This document shows, one piece after another, positions 63,361 to 64,000 of a stretch of 64,000 nt of DNA. The stretch comes from Acanthosepion lycidas (Eukaryota; Mollusca; Cephalopoda; Sepiida; Sepiidae): contig OZ010573.1 of assembly GCA_963932145.1 (NCBI GenBank), positions 21,484,691 to 21,548,690 of the forward strand, written 5' to 3'. The notes beneath the pieces are model-generated. The model saw only the letters and a program-made list of their open reading frames with translations. It ran no database searches and had not been told where the DNA came from. Within the stretch, counting starts at the first letter, position 1; each line of letters starts with the position of its first letter. The translations under genes and the position numbers were made by a program.

Positions 63361-64000
63361 ACCATTTTTACCAGTGCTCATATTGCAATTTTTTGCTGTT
63401 ATCATTGCCTGTTATCATTGCATGTTTGCTGTTATCATTGCATTTTTTTTTACCAGAGCTCATATTGCAACTTTTGTTGTTGTTATTGCTTTTCTCTGCA
63501 ATATGAGCACGAGTAAAAAAACATTTGACAGGACCCAGAGTGTAAGTTCAATAATGTAAATGATGTGATATTGAAATAATTTGGTTTAAAAAAGAAGTAA
63601 AGAGAATTGTTCAAATGACCTCAGTAGAGGTAAGCAGAATTATTATATAAACGACTGTCAGAAACTGATTTGCGAAGTTATCAGAAATACGTGTCGAGCT
63701 TTTCAACAGCGTAGAAATTAAGGGGAAAACATTGAAGTCGGTGAGTAAGATATCAAAGTTACGTGTTCAGTATCGAGTGAAATTTGATTCTAAGACGAAA
63801 AGAAAAATTGAGCTGGGGAAAACAATGTCTTCGGTACGTGATGGGGAGGCATGCAGCATCTTGTGAACTTTGCTCCGAATAGGGGAGACATGGAACACCA
63901 AAAGAATATGAAAATAGACGATTTAATGTGATAACTATTGTTTGATATATATAAGATGAAGAACGTGAGAGGTTTGACCAAATAGTTCCAAGCTGCGACA
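63361..64000. other. No gene; scraps of the SINE head
   Basis: 63378-63400 (CCAGTGCTCATATTGCAA) recurs inverted at 63498-63516. 63525-63556 (GACAGGACCCAGAGTGTAAG) repeats the SINE head's box B area. The remainder is featureless. Confidence 0.45.

Overview
This window looks like repeat-dominated, AT-rich intergenic (or very long intronic) DNA from an animal. A cephalopod mollusc, probably octopus-like, fits best: long (TA)n, (TATC)n and (AAT)n arrays, a short TTAGGG-type telomeric block, and very dense tRNA- and 5S-rRNA-derived SINEs beside fragments of CR1-like, RTE-like and R2/NeSL-like LINEs, Penelope-like elements, mariners and a Gypsy element. The species assignment is inference. I found no complete host protein-coding gene. 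The only non-mobile candidates are one tRNA-like gene (28391-28472, minus) and a weak candidate exon (about 27487-27750).

Layout. 0-9 kb: a SINE tail at the left edge, minisatellites, three fragments of one LINE 3' end, two Penelope-like pieces in opposite orientation, a piggyBac-like MITE and two full 5S/tRNA composite SINEs. 9-20 kb: palindromic Tc1/pogo-like pieces, an interrupted LINE, two CR1-like LINE ends, tRNA SINEs, and a SINE-like element with a variable internal tandem array. 20-31 kb: a CR1-like LINE end joined to a 366-bp MITE, a 131-bp (TA)n tract, a near-complete dead mariner carrying a nested MITE, the tRNA-like gene and more LINE ends. 31-38 kb: a hAT-type element hosting inverted SINE pieces, an internally deleted mariner, a telomeric block and tandem SINEs. 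38.2-43.8 kb: a Gypsy/Metaviridae LTR element on the minus strand, clearly broken, with a MITE inside one LTR. 43.8-51 kb: the best-preserved 5S/tRNA SINE, a 48-bp minisatellite with 144-bp higher-order periodicity, a GC-rich hairpin-bearing satellite, and a solo LTR inside a SINE. 51-64 kb: a transposase fragment, nested MITEs, repeated R2/NeSL-like LINE ends and a second tRNA-derived SINE family.

How the parts relate. The elements act as a community rather than a pathway. Three SINE architectures (5S+tRNA+tail, 5S+tail, unrelated head+tail) share one 3' tail, which suggests one LINE partner mobilised them all. MITEs with ends almost identical to human MADE1 sit inside a mariner, a piggyBac-like MITE and an LTR, giving a relative order of insertion. 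The strongest candidates for something not previously described are the composite 5S/tRNA SINE with swappable tails, and the hairpin-rich GC satellite at 46386-47160.
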